Assembly (NCBI GenBank): GCA_015222855.1
Contig: JADFWA010000375.1
Coordinates: 1-6,576, forward strand
DNA: 6,576 nt
Reading direction: 5' to 3'
Origin: Pseudomonadota bacterium
GTDB taxonomy: Bacteria; Desulfobacterota; Syntrophia; Syntrophales; JADFWA01
The position numbers and the translations under genes were made by a program. Shown here piece after piece: positions 5,867-6,576 of the stretch; position 1 is the stretch's first letter; each line of letters starts with the position of its first letter. The notes beneath the pieces are model-generated. The model saw only the letters and a program-made list of their open reading frames with translations, did no database searches and was not told the origin of the DNA.

Positions 5867-6576
5867 TACGGTCTGTAAAAGTCGAGGGTAAAGCTTCCGT
5901 CTTCGTATAAAAGATAAGAATAGTGACTGATCCAGTCACCAAGGGTTACGAAGGTCTTTTCTTTGCCATCGATAACATATTGTTTCATTGTCGGTGTGTG
6001 GCAATGCCCCAGGATTACGGCGTCAAACCCTTCTTTAAACTTTTCGACTGTGAATGCCTCCATCTTTTCGACGAGACCGTCCGGGGGCTTGGCTAAATGT
6101 TCATTGCTTACTTTTGAACCCATACGGGCGATCTTCCAGAGGAGACGGAGAGGAATTCTTTCCTGTATTTTGTAAAAAGCCCTGCTCCTCAATATCTTTC
6201 TCAACATGAGATATCTGGTATTGGTCGTATCTATAGTATCTCCGTGTGAGACAAGTGTCCTGATACCGTCTAAATTGGCAGTCCCCCATTCGGGAAAGAC
6301 CTCCATGCCGTGAATGCCGGTAAAGAATTTTCCGAGAAAGAAATCATGGTTTCCTTCACATAGATGTATGGAAACCCCGCTGTCTTTCAAATCTATCAGT
6401 TTGTCGATTATTGCCTTGAAGTCGGGATATATTATCTCTTCCCTGCAAAACCAGAAGTCGAAAAAATCTCCCACGATAAAAAGGTGGTCAACGTCTCCCT
6501 TGATGAGATTGAAAAAGCTCAGGAGGTGATTATAATTGGTATCCTCTTTGCTCTGAAGGTGGGCATCGGCTAAAAA
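5866..6576 (-). CDS. lpxH: UDP-2,3-diacylglucosamine diphosphatase (LpxH type), 5' end beyond window
   Basis: The frame stays open to the right edge, so the natural start lies outside; an internal GTG at 6472-6474 would remove the first metal site and is not the start. 236 residues are visible. Metallophosphoesterase motifs appear in order: DAH (Asp4, His6), GDFFDFW (Asp37), EGNHDFFLG (Asn76, Asp78), SHGDTID (His111, Asp113) and GHCHTP (His191, His193). These match the E. coli LpxH ligands at nearly constant offset, so only about four N-terminal residues are missing. LpxH hydrolyses UDP-2,3-diacylglucosamine to lipid X and UMP, the fourth step of lipid A synthesis, at the inner face of the cytoplasmic membrane. 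The helical insertion (about 120-165) and GNHDFFLGKFF resemble LpxH rather than generic phosphoesterases. E. coli Arg80 is replaced by His77 (GNHD rather than GNRD). A related phosphoesterase with another substrate remains possible. No other lipid A gene is in view. Confidence 0.85.
   Translation of the reverse strand, partial: FLADAHLQSKEDTNYNHLLSFFNLIKGDVDHLFIVGDFFDFWFCREEIIYPDFKAIIDKLIDLKDSGVSIHLCEGNHDFFLGKFFTGIHGMEVFPEWGTANLDGIRTLVSHGDTIDTTNTRYLMLRKILRSRAFYKIQERIPLRLLWKIARMGSKVSNEHLAKPPDGLVEKMEAFTVEKFKEGFDAVILGHCHTPTMKQYVIDGKEKTFVTLGDWISHYSYLLYEDGSFTLDFYRP

Noticed and set aside
5866..6474. LpxH starting at the internal GTG (6472-6474)
   Set aside because: This would delete the DAH metal-binding motif, which is encoded in frame just upstream and continues to the window edge.

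Overview
All recognisable genes in this window lie on the minus strand, so transcription runs from the right edge to the left edge. The predicted set is typical of a Gram-negative bacterium of moderate-to-low GC. A lipid A biosynthesis enzyme (LpxH-type) implies an outer membrane. A multi-membrane histidine kinase paired with a receiver-cyclase protein, a secreted TPR protein and intergenic arrays of 7-bp repeats together suggest a Desulfobacterota (former Deltaproteobacteria) or Nitrospirota-like genome. That placement is inference; no marker here proves it.

Layout from right to left. (1) 5866-6576: an LpxH-type UDP-2,3-diacylglucosamine diphosphatase, complete at its C-terminus and lacking only about four N-terminal residues at the window edge. 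(2) 5694-5865: a spacer made largely of two different heptamer arrays. (3) 2483-5693: an overlapping two-gene unit, a nine-segment membrane histidine kinase with GAF, HisKA and HATPase domains, followed by a response regulator whose output domain is a class III nucleotide cyclase. This looks like a two-component route from a membrane or intracellular signal to cAMP. (4) 2274-2480: a 207-bp interval bounded by 33-bp imperfect terminal inverted repeats, resembling a MITE or IS remnant, with two further heptamer arrays inside; it ends 2 bp from the response-regulator stop codon. (5) 2135-2264: an initiator tRNA-fMet gene with encoded CCA, its own strong promoter and a downstream intrinsic terminator. 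(6) 1797-1993: a promoter and roughly 160-nt leader containing a strong intrinsic terminator immediately before the next gene's ribosome binding site. (7) 750-1796: an exported protein with a coiled coil and TPR repeats. (8) 1-593: the first 197 codons of a gamma-glutamylcyclotransferase-fold protein that runs off the left edge.

The most unusual points are the TIR-bounded 207-bp element carrying heptamer arrays, the recurrence of period-7 arrays with unrelated units in two spacers, and the attenuator-like leader of the TPR gene. I see no CRISPR array, transposase gene, defence gene or wholly unrecognisable gene cluster.
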